A stretch of DNA of 64,000 nucleotides from Nematostella vectensis. Its lineage: Eukaryota > Cnidaria > Anthozoa > Actiniaria > Edwardsiidae. The translations under genes and the position numbers were made by a program. Shown here piece after piece: positions 12,401-21,300 of the stretch; the first letter of the stretch is position 1; each line of letters begins with the position of its first letter. The DNA is taken from the NCBI RefSeq assembly GCF_932526225.1, contig NC_064039.1:7563459-7627458 (forward strand), read 5' to 3'. The notes under the pieces were generated by a model. The model saw nothing but the letters and a program-made list of their open reading frames with translations. It did not search any database and was not told the DNA's origin.

Positions 12401-14486
12401 AGATTTGAAAAAGCTGTAATTTTTAAGCAAATTACAAGCAAAACTGTTGTAAGCAACAGGCTGTAGCAGCGCCATTGCTAGAAAGAAAAGGCACCGCAGT
12501 GCATTGTTGGAAACTTCAAGGCATACCGTCTTGGGTCAGCGGTAGCTTAGCTTAACTTAACTGACAGTGTTGGACTTGAGATAGGGGGGAGGTTTCTGTT
12601 TTCAGTCTGTTTTTTTTTTTTTTTTTTTTTTTTTACAATTTTGCTCAAAAGTACCCAGGAGTGAAAGGGTTAAAGAAATAACCTGGTATTGTACTAAGAA
12701 TCTAAGCCTTTTTATCCCTCAAAAATCCCGAAAATTCGTCTCTCCAGTTTTCAATAACAGAAGTTAGGATTTCTTGTTGTTTTTTATTCACTTGTAAACT
12801 GGAAGTGGAAGTTTAAAGTCTTCTCAACCAGCAACTGCTGAAAAGGTGTGGGTTAACCCCCAAAACCCGCCCGGGGAAAATTACTTCCCAATAAGTTAAG
12901 CCACCTTGTGATGCCAAAAGGAGATTATTTTTTATTTAAAAAGCAATATATATGAGAGTCGATGAGAGATTCACTCCTTTGAGCTTCCACTGGGTTCCGA
13001 TCAAATGGTCTTTGGGAATGTGGTAACTTAAAACAATTACAATGTTTTTTTTCCCGCAAATTATCTTCCAATTAATTCATCTCCCGCATGGGGTCTGGTC
13101 ACGCTTTTTTGCTCGTTCAACCTCTCTCTAGCCTGAGTATCAGGCTATTTTATTTTTCAAAAGTCGAAGAGAAAAAATAAAAGTACGCCTGACACAAATA
13201 CCACACGCGACGCCTGCCGCCCCTTTTCAGGCCCCTGTCAAAATGTAAAATACGTCGGCTGTTAGTTTTCCAATGACTTGTGTGGTGGCACAATCAAATG
13301 CCCAAATCAAATTATAAACAGCATTTATGTAAAACAAAACTACATTGGTGCTATATGCAAGGGTAATAATTTTAGTAACGACGAACCCCTAGATATTAAA
13401 CAGGCTATCCGCTCTAAATTATCAATCACATCCTCAAAGAAACTTCTAATAAACACACTGCTTTCAATACTTTGAAATATTTTTCGCATTTTAAACCATC
13501 GGGTATTGTTATGTAATCGACCGGAAGTAAACTGGTGACAATGCGGCTTATGACTATGCAGATCCACACCAATTTACTACAGGCTGTTTCGTCTAAATAG
13601 AAAAACCGCTGCTTGAACACAAATGCCATTATTTGATAAGCTCACTAAATCAACAACTCACGGGAAGTGACGCAAACAATCCCAAGCACTCTTCGTGCTA
13701 TCTCACATACAAATTTCTTGAATATTCATCGCCTGGTCTGTCTAAAAATTTTATAGCTACGACTTATGATGTCTGTAGTATTAAGCAGCTTCTATGACAT
13801 CCAGCACCTTTGATATTACTAGTAGATCTTCGCTTCGAAAAACGATACCAATGAGAAATAAACACACGCAATGACCGGCCTTGGCAAAACATTTGAACAT
13901 CTAACCTGAGTATCAGGCGGAATTTTTCCGAAGAAAATGAAGAGAGGAAAACATATTGTTTTAAATGTTTTTAGAAAACGATTTCTCTGATTTTGCTAAC
14001 GCAAGGTCAAAAGCACTTTTGGAGTCCGCCATTACTCTGAGAACGAGCAGTCGACGGGCTAGGGTACTATATATAGCTGAACCAATCAGCGCGTCCCATT
14101 CGAGTACCCTTTGTTTTTTTTTACCAATCAGGAGCCATGCCGGAATCCGGCATGAGAACATGTGATTTGAACAGTACTTGTATCAGGCCCTTGTCTTGTT
14201 TCTCGCCGGCGCGATAGAAACATAGGCCCTGATGCTCAGGTTAACCTCTCTCGTGCGAGGGAGCCGAGAAAACAAAATAAAAACGGAATAGTTAACAGCT
14301 TTTCTTACCTGTTTCTACTTCGCTTCGTTTAAATTCTTTAAGGAGAGCCAAAAACACTGTTCCAAACGAATTCGAAACTCCTCCGACGAGAAAGTGTACA
14401 CAAAAGGAAGCGAAACACACCAGCCAAGACCATCTTGAATTTGGTTGCTTGACAGATTGGAACTTCTGTATTATTGCGACATTCAT
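6458..14486 (-). CDS. monocarboxylate transporter-like MFS protein, copy A (4 exons)
   Basis: Predicted exons on the minus strand: 14309-14486, 8712-9316, 7826-8195 and 6458-7311 (178, 605, 370 and 854 nt), all with GT/AG borders and compatible phases, giving 668 aa. The SLC16-type first signature is seen as NSRWSWLV before TM1 (about residues 17-45). CERFG (about 81-85) and YFTDKLSHANGFVLAGSGCGS-like TM5 residues (139-159) fit the second SLC16 signature. Twelve TM helices are expected, with a charged central loop around residues 210-240 and a long cytosolic tail of about 240 aa rich in RQGS/RPGS/SRQSS basic-serine motifs. Family members carry monocarboxylates or related small solutes across the plasma membrane; the substrate here is unknown. 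The tail ends in about four 22-aa repeats, making it longer than copies B and C. The start is the first ATG, conserved in all three paralogues. The gene looks intact, although intron 1 is 5.0 kb and full of insertions. Confidence 0.85.
6466..6712 (-). repeat. coding 66-bp minisatellite in MCT-A tail
   Basis: A 66-bp unit (22 codons, protein motif about PMLTPSLPTVTEEESPAES) is repeated just over three times, plus a partial and a 60-bp variant next to the stop codon. MCT-B and MCT-C have a single copy, so this is an in-frame expansion specific to copy A. The repeat is acidic and proline/threonine-rich. Confidence 0.85.
7353..7670. mobile_element. about 310-bp TIR element in MCT-A intron 3, copy 1
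   Basis: The ends are GGGGGTGAATAGG and CCTATTCACCCCC inverted repeats. The interior is full of ATCCGC motifs. A second copy with the same ends and interior lies at 40466-40772. Absent from intron 3 of MCT-B and MCT-C. No ORF, so non-autonomous. Confidence 0.8.
8231..8461. mobile_element. PIF/Harbinger-like MITE in MCT-A intron 2
   Basis: The ends TGCTGCATTCACACC and GGTGGGAATGCGGTA are imperfect inverted repeats flanked by TTA (8228-8230 and 8462-8464). Introns 2 of MCT-B and MCT-C run through this point without the 231-bp insert. A TTA/TAA duplication is the known habit of PIF/Harbinger elements; the assignment rests on that and is tentative. Confidence 0.6.
10904..12890. mobile_element. 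2.0-kb TIR element in MCT-A intron 1
   Basis: Inverted termini of about 100 bp start TGGGAAGTAACTTTCCC on the left and end GGGGAAAATTACTTCCCA on the right, and include the shared GCGGGTTTTGGGGG and CTTCCAGTTTACAA segments. MCT-B and MCT-C lack it: in copy C the flanks join at about 62250. AAGT next to both ends is a possible TSD. An ORF at 11077-11233 (51 codons) and one in another phase at 11228-11512 could be remains of a coded protein, but I recognise neither. A piggyBac-like insert is nested inside. Confidence 0.7.
11641..12673. mobile_element. nested piggyBac-like element with TTAA ends
   Basis: The left end reads TTAACCTTTTCATTAC and the right end, inverted, TTAACCCTTTCACTCCTGGG. TTAA targets and CCYTT termini are typical of piggyBac-class elements. 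A related element lies inverted at 36397-37254 and shares the interior (CATCCATAAGCACAGC and others). No transposase seen. It contains a T-run at about 12609. Confidence 0.55.
13129..14242. mobile_element. 1.1-kb insertion with 10-bp TSD in MCT-A intron 1
   Basis: The ends AGCCTGAGTATCAGGC and GCCCTGATGCTCAGGTT are inverted relatives. The flanks AACCTCTCTC (13119-13128) and AACCTCTCTC (14243-14252) are a perfect 10-bp duplication. MCT-B and MCT-C have this string once (51539-51548 in B). A third related end at 13906 (AACCTGAGTATCAGGC) suggests a nested or partly duplicated copy. Confidence 0.75.
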
Positions 14487-14658
14487 TTTCTAACTAAGAA
14501 GCAAAAAGAAAAAGAAGCCAAAGGCAATAAATAAGGACATATATCAGTAAGTGCCAATCTGACGCAAACCATAGTTAACTATGTGCAAGCTCACAATTTT
14601 CCACGGACGTAAGGGAAATGCGCCAACGATTACGTCTATTATGTCAGCGGGTGGTCAC

Positions 14659-14669
14659 TCAATTACTGG
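14659..14669 (+). repeat. left target-site duplication of hammerhead element
   Basis: TCAATTACTGG directly abuts the first base of the array and is repeated exactly at 26265-26275, directly after the last base of the array. Confidence 0.85.
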
Positions 14670-17600
14670 AATGCGGACTTTAAAAGCACACTAGCATACA
14701 CACATTGGCACCAGTCGGGCCAAGACGGGACGCTAGCACAGTCTATTACCCGTGCAGTTCGGCAACCATGGACAGCTGTTTCGTCCTTATTAGGACTCGT
14801 CAGCATGGCAAAGCCGGTTTGCCTCAGTTAAACTTCATCGGCAAAAAAACTGCAGGGCGACTTCGACTCGAACGAAGTGCTTTAAACCACAGCTTAGATC
14901 CATGTGGGATCTAGAGCTGCGACCGGGCTAGCGTGATGCCAATTGTGCGGATCACGCATGCGACCTTTGCTAGTCTAAAACTCCGTCGGATAGCCAAACT
15001 ATCCTTGCGAGTATGTATACATAAATGCGGACTTTAAAAGCACACTAGCATACACACATTGGCACCAGTCGGGCCAAGACGGGACGCTAGCACAGTCTAT
15101 TACCCGTGCAGTTCGGCAACCATGGACAGCTGTTTCGTCCTTATTAGGACTCGTCAGCATGGCAAAGCCGGTTTGCCTCAGTTAAACTTCATCGGCAAAA
15201 AAACTGCAGGGCGACTTCGACTCGAACGAAGTGCTTTAAACCACAGCTTAGATCCATGTGGGATCTAGAGCTGCGACCGGGCTAGCGTGATGCCAATTGT
15301 GCGGATCACGCATGCGACCTTTGCTAGTCTAAAACTCCGTCGGATAGCCAAACTATCCTTGCGAGTATGTATACATAAATGCGGACTTTAAAAGCACACT
15401 AGCATACACACATTGGCACCAGTCGGGCCAAGACGGGACGCTAGCACAGTCTATTACCCGTGCAGTTCGGCAACCATGGACAGCTGTTTCGTCCTTATTA
15501 GGACTCGTCAGCATGGCAAAGCCGGTTTGCCTCAGTTAAACTTCATCGGCAAAAAAACTGCAGGGCGACTTCGACTCGAACGAAGTGCTTTAAACCACAG
15601 CTTAGATCCATGTGGGATCTAGAGCTGCGACCGGGCTAGCGTGATGCCAATTGTGCGGATCACGCATGCGACCTTTGCTAGTCTAAAACTCCGTCGGATA
15701 GCCAAACTATCCTTGCGAGTATGTATACATAAATGCGGACTTTAAAAGCACACTAGCATACACACATTGGCACCAGTCGGGCCAAGACGGGACGCTAGCA
15801 CAGTCTATTACCCGTGCAGTTCGGCAACCATGGACAGCTGTTTCGTCCTTATTAGGACTCGTCAGCATGGCAAAGCCGGTTTGCCTCAGTTAAACTTCAT
15901 CGGCAAAAAAACTGCAGGGCGACTTCGACTCGAACGAAGTGCTTTAAACCACAGCTTAGATCCATGTGGGATCTAGAGCTGCGACCGGGCTAGCGTGATG
16001 CCAATTGTGCGGATCACGCATGCGACCTTTGCTAGTCTAAAACTCCGTCGGATAGCCAAACTATCCTTGCGAGTATGTATACATAAATGCGGACTTTAAA
16101 AGCACACTAGCATACACACATTGGCACCAGTCGGGCCAAGACGGGACGCTAGCACAGTCTATTACCCGTGCAGTTCGGCAACCATGGACAGCTGTTTCGT
16201 CCTTATTAGGACTCGTCAGCATGGCAAAGCCGGTTTGCCTCAGTTAAACTTCATCGGCAAAAAAACTGCAGGGCGACTTCGACTCGAACGAAGTGCTTTA
16301 AACCACAGCTTAGATCCATGTGGGATCTAGAGCTGCGACCGGGCTAGCGTGATGCCAATTGTGCGGATCACGCATGCGACCTTTGCTAGTCTAAAACTCC
16401 GTCGGATAGCCAAACTATCCTTGCGAGTATGTATACATAAATGCGGACTTTAAAAGCACACTAGCATACACACATTGGCACCAGTCGGGCCAAGACGGGA
16501 CGCTAGCACAGTCTATTACCCGTGCAGTTCGGCAACCATGGACAGCTGTTTCGTCCTTATTAGGACTCGTCAGCATGGCAAAGCCGGTTTGCCTCAGTTA
16601 AACTTCATCGGCAAAAAAACTGCAGGGCGACTTCGACTCGAACGAAGTGCTTTAAACCACAGCTTAGATCCATGTGGGATCTAGAGCTGCGACCGGGCTA
16701 GCGTGATGCCAATTGTGCGGATCACGCATGCGACCTTTGCTAGTCTAAAACTCCGTCGGATAGCCAAACTATCCTTGCGAGTATGTATACATAAATGCGG
16801 ACTTTAAAAGCACACTAGCATACACACATTGGCACCAGTCGGGCCAAGACGGGACGCTAGCACAGTCTATTACCCGTGCAGTTCGGCAACCATGGACAGC
16901 TGTTTCGTCCTTATTAGGACTCGTCAGCATGGCAAAGCCGGTTTGCCTCAGTTAAACTTCATCGGCAAAAAAACTGCAGGGCGACTTCGACTCGAACGAA
17001 GTGCTTTAAACCACAGCTTAGATCCATGTGGGATCTAGAGCTGCGACCGGGCTAGCGTGATGCCAATTGTGCGGATCACGCATGCGACCTTTGCTAGTCT
17101 AAAACTCCGTCGGATAGCCAAACTATCCTTGCGAGTATGTATACATAAATGCGGACTTTAAAAGCACACTAGCATACACACATTGGCACCAGTCGGGCCA
17201 AGACGGGACGCTAGCACAGTCTATTACCCGTGCAGTTCGGCAACCATGGACAGCTGTTTCGTCCTTATTAGGACTCGTCAGCATGGCAAAGCCGGTTTGC
17301 CTCAGTTAAACTTCATCGGCAAAAAAACTGCAGGGCGACTTCGACTCGAACGAAGTGCTTTAAACCACAGCTTAGATCCATGTGGGATCTAGAGCTGCGA
17401 CCGGGCTAGCGTGATGCCAATTGTGCGGATCACGCATGCGACCTTTGCTAGTCTAAAACTCCGTCGGATAGCCAAACTATCCTTGCGAGTATGTATACAT
17501 AAATGCGGACTTTAAAAGCACACTAGCATACACACATTGGCACCAGTCGGGCCAAGACGGGACGCTAGCACAGTCTATTACCCGTGCAGTTCGGCAACCA

Positions 17601-18083
17601 TGGACAGCTGTTTCGTCCTTATTAGGACTCGTCAGCATGGCAAAGCCGGTTTGCCTCAGTTAAACTTCATCGGCAAAAAAACTGCAGGGCGACTTCGACT
17701 CGAACGAAGTGCTTTAAACCACAGCTTAGATCCATGTGGGATCTAGAGCTGCGACCGGGCTAGCGTGATGCCAATTGTGCGGATCACGCATGCGACCTTT
17801 GCTAGTCTAAAACTCCGTCGGATAGCCAAACTATCCTTGCGAGTATGTATACATAAATGCGGACTTTAAAAGCACACTAGCATACACACATTGGCACCAG
17901 TCGGGCCAAGACGGGACGCTAGCACAGTCTATTACCCGTGCAGTTCGGCAACCATGGACAGCTGTTTCGTCCTTATTAGGACTCGTCAGCATGGCAAAGC
18001 CGGTTTGCCTCAGTTAAACTTCATCGGCAAAAAAACTGCAGGGCGACTTCGACTCGAACGAAGTGCTTTAAACCACAGCTTAG
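14670..18083 (-). repeat. array 1: 354-bp unit, about 9.6 copies
   Basis: The period is exactly 354 bp (landmarks at 14705, 15059, 15413 ... 17891) and I saw no difference between units. Array-specific marks relative to array 2: A7 instead of T8 in the homopolymer, GGCAAAGCCGG instead of GGCATAGCCGG, and ATGCGGACTTTAAAAG instead of ATGTGAACTTTAGAAG (all read on plus). The last unit is cut at CTTAG (18083), where it joins array 2. Confidence 0.95.
14761..14823 (-). ncRNA. hammerhead ribozyme, type I (representative of array 1)
   Basis: Read on minus, the order is stem I 5' strand GGCAA, bulge, CCATG; core CTGACGA; stem II GTCC-TAATAA-GGAC; core GAAA; short stem III CAG/CTG; cleavage triplet GTC; then the stem I 3' strand CATGG-TTGCC. 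All conserved core nucleotides are present. Nine more copies follow at +354 steps, the last at 17947-18009. The array 1 bulge reads ACCGGCTTTG. Confidence 0.9.
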
Positions 18084-18197
18084 TGTGCTTCTAAAGTTCA
18101 CATTTATGTATACATACTCGCAAGGATAGTTTGGCTATCCGACGGAGTTTTAGACTAGCAAAGGTCGCATGCGTGATCCGCACAATTGGCATCACGT

Positions 18198-18286
18198 TAG
18201 CCCGGTCGCAGCTCTAGATCCCACATGGATCTAAGCTGTGGTTTAAAGCACTTCGTTCGAGTCGAAGTCGCCCTGCAGTTTTTTTT
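18198..18286 (+). promoter_or_regulatory. tRNA-like segment: A box, B box and T8 (one per unit)
   Basis: TAGCCCGGTCGC (18198-18209) matches 10 of 12 positions of a Pol III A box. GTTCGAGTC (18255-18263) fits the B box and sits in a canonical T-arm shape: 5-bp stem CTTCG/CGAAG with 7-nt loop TTCGAGT (18251-18267). Between them AGATC/GATCT with a 7-nt loop looks like an anticodon arm. No acceptor stem pairs and loop position 33 is C, so this is not a functional tRNA. T8 (18279-18286) could end a Pol III transcript before the ribozyme. Present in every unit of both arrays. Schistosome hammerhead repeats were described as SINE-like with Pol III boxes, which makes this plausible. Confidence 0.5.
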
Positions 18287-18305
18287 GCCGATGAAGTTTA
18301 ACTGA

Positions 18306-18368
18306 GGCAAACCGGCTATGCCATGCTGACGAGTCCTAATAAGGACGAAACAGCTGTCCATGGTTGCC
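18306..18368 (+). ncRNA. hammerhead ribozyme, type I (representative of array 2)
   Basis: Stem I is GGCAA (18306-18310) and CCATG (18321-18325) with a 10-nt bulge between, pairing with CATGG (18359-18363) and TTGCC (18364-18368). The core is CTGACGA (18326-18332), stem II GTCC/GGAC with a TAATAA loop, then GAAA (18347-18350). Stem III is CAG/CTG with no real loop. Predicted self-cleavage lies after C18358. A 3-bp self-complementary stem III suggests activity as a dimer, as known for other small type I hammerheads. Further copies start at 18661, 19016, 19372, 19728, 20083 and then every 355 bp to 26118. Confidence 0.92.
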
Positions 18369-21300
18369 GAACTGCACGGGTAATAGACTGTGCTAGCGTC
18401 CCGTCTTGGCCCGACTGGTGCCAATGTGTGTATGCTAGTGTGCTTCTAAAGTTCACATTTATGTATACATACTCGCAAGGATAGTTTGGCTATCCGACGG
18501 AGTTTTAGACTAGCAAAGGTCGCATGCGTGATCCGCACAATTGGCATCACGCTAGCCCGGTCGCAGCTCTAGATCCCACATGGATCTAAGCTGTGGTTTA
18601 AAGCACTTCGTTCGAGTCGAAGTCGCCCTGCAGTTTTTTTTGCCGATGAAGTTTAACTGAGGCAAACCGGCTATGCCATGCTGACGAGTCCTAATAAGGA
18701 CGAAACAGCTGTCCATGGTTGCCGAACTGCACGGGTAATAGACTGTGCTAGCGTCCCGTCTTGGCCCGACTGGTGCCAATGTGTGTATGCTAGTGTGCTT
18801 CTAAAGTTCACATTTATGTATACATACTCGCAAGGATAGTTTGGCTATCCGACGGAGTTTTAGACTAGCAAAGGTCGCATGCGTGATCCGCACAATTGGC
18901 ATCACGCTAGCCCGGTCGCAGCTCTAGATCCCACATGGATCTAAGCTGTGGTTTAAAGCACTTCGTTCGAGTCGAAGTCGCCCTGCAGTTTTTTTTGCCG
19001 ATGAAGTTTAACTGAGGCAAACCGGCTATGCCATGCTGACGAGTCCTAATAAGGACGAAACAGCTGTCCATGGTTGCCGAACTGCACGGGTAATAGACTG
19101 TGCTAGCGTCCCGTCTTGGCCCGACTGGTGCCAATGTGTGTATGCTAGTGTGCTTCTAAAGTTCACATTTATGTATACATACTCGCAAGGATAGTTTGGC
19201 TATCCGACGGAGTTTTAGACTAGCAAAGGTCGCATGCGTGATCCGCACAATTGGCATCACGCTAGCCCGGTCGCAGCTCTAGATCCCACATGGATCTAAG
19301 CTGTGGTTTAAAGCACTTCGTTCGAGTCGAAGTCGCCCTGCAGTTTTTTTTTGCCGATGAAGTTTAACTGAGGCAAACCGGCTATGCCATGCTGACGAGT
19401 CCTAATAAGGACGAAACAGCTGTCCATGGTTGCCGAACTGCACGGGTAATAGACTGTGCTAGCGTCCCGTCTTGGCCCGACTGGTGCCAATGTGTGTATG
19501 CTAGTGTGCTTCTAAAGTTCACATTTATGTATACATACTCGCAAGGATAGTTTGGCTATCCGACGGAGTTTTAGACTAGCAAAGGTCGCATGCGTGATCC
19601 GCACAATTGGCATCACGCTAGCCCGGTCGCAGCTCTAGATCCCACATGGATCTAAGCTGTGGTTTAAAGCACTTCGTTCGAGTCGAAGTCGCCCTGCAGT
19701 TTTTTTTTGCCGATGAAGTTTAACTGAGGCAAACCGGCTATGCCATGCTGACGAGTCCTAATAAGGACGAAACAGCTGTCCATGGTTGCCGAACTGCACG
19801 GGTAATAGACTGTGCTAGCGTCCCGTCTTGGCCCGACTGGTGCCAATGTGTGTATGCTAGTGTGCTTCTAAAGTTCACATTTATGTATACATACTCGCAA
19901 GGATAGTTTGGCTATCCGACGGAGTTTTAGACTAGCAAAGGTCGCATGCGTGATCCGCACAATTGGCATCACGCTAGCCCGGTCGCAGCTCTAGATCCCA
20001 CATGGATCTAAGCTGTGGTTTAAAGCACTTCGTTCGAGTCGAAGTCGCCCTGCAGTTTTTTTTGCCGATGAAGTTTAACTGAGGCAAACCGGCTATGCCA
20101 TGCTGACGAGTCCTAATAAGGACGAAACAGCTGTCCATGGTTGCCGAACTGCACGGGTAATAGACTGTGCTAGCGTCCCGTCTTGGCCCGACTGGTGCCA
20201 ATGTGTGTATGCTAGTGTGCTTCTAAAGTTCACATTTATGTATACATACTCGCAAGGATAGTTTGGCTATCCGACGGAGTTTTAGACTAGCAAAGGTCGC
20301 ATGCGTGATCCGCACAATTGGCATCACGCTAGCCCGGTCGCAGCTCTAGATCCCACATGGATCTAAGCTGTGGTTTAAAGCACTTCGTTCGAGTCGAAGT
20401 CGCCCTGCAGTTTTTTTTGCCGATGAAGTTTAACTGAGGCAAACCGGCTATGCCATGCTGACGAGTCCTAATAAGGACGAAACAGCTGTCCATGGTTGCC
20501 GAACTGCACGGGTAATAGACTGTGCTAGCGTCCCGTCTTGGCCCGACTGGTGCCAATGTGTGTATGCTAGTGTGCTTCTAAAGTTCACATTTATGTATAC
20601 ATACTCGCAAGGATAGTTTGGCTATCCGACGGAGTTTTAGACTAGCAAAGGTCGCATGCGTGATCCGCACAATTGGCATCACGCTAGCCCGGTCGCAGCT
20701 CTAGATCCCACATGGATCTAAGCTGTGGTTTAAAGCACTTCGTTCGAGTCGAAGTCGCCCTGCAGTTTTTTTTGCCGATGAAGTTTAACTGAGGCAAACC
20801 GGCTATGCCATGCTGACGAGTCCTAATAAGGACGAAACAGCTGTCCATGGTTGCCGAACTGCACGGGTAATAGACTGTGCTAGCGTCCCGTCTTGGCCCG
20901 ACTGGTGCCAATGTGTGTATGCTAGTGTGCTTCTAAAGTTCACATTTATGTATACATACTCGCAAGGATAGTTTGGCTATCCGACGGAGTTTTAGACTAG
21001 CAAAGGTCGCATGCGTGATCCGCACAATTGGCATCACGCTAGCCCGGTCGCAGCTCTAGATCCCACATGGATCTAAGCTGTGGTTTAAAGCACTTCGTTC
21101 GAGTCGAAGTCGCCCTGCAGTTTTTTTTGCCGATGAAGTTTAACTGAGGCAAACCGGCTATGCCATGCTGACGAGTCCTAATAAGGACGAAACAGCTGTC
21201 CATGGTTGCCGAACTGCACGGGTAATAGACTGTGCTAGCGTCCCGTCTTGGCCCGACTGGTGCCAATGTGTGTATGCTAGTGTGCTTCTAAAGTTCACAT

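Larger units (their letters stand above)
4559..14575. repeat. paralogous block A (MCT gene plus flanks)
   Basis: The 3' flank at 4559-4700 (CAATGATCCAGTTGTACACT and neighbours), the four MCT exons, the intron skeleton and about 90 bp upstream of the start codon match blocks B and C. Similarity upstream ends near 14575, shortly before the hammerhead array. Block A is the most diverged of the three and carries several insertions the others lack. Confidence 0.8.

Noticed and set aside
18198-18286. Functional tRNA gene in each unit
   Set aside because: D-, anticodon- and T-arm shapes are present, but no acceptor stem can pair and U33 is missing; kept only as a tRNA-like promoter segment.
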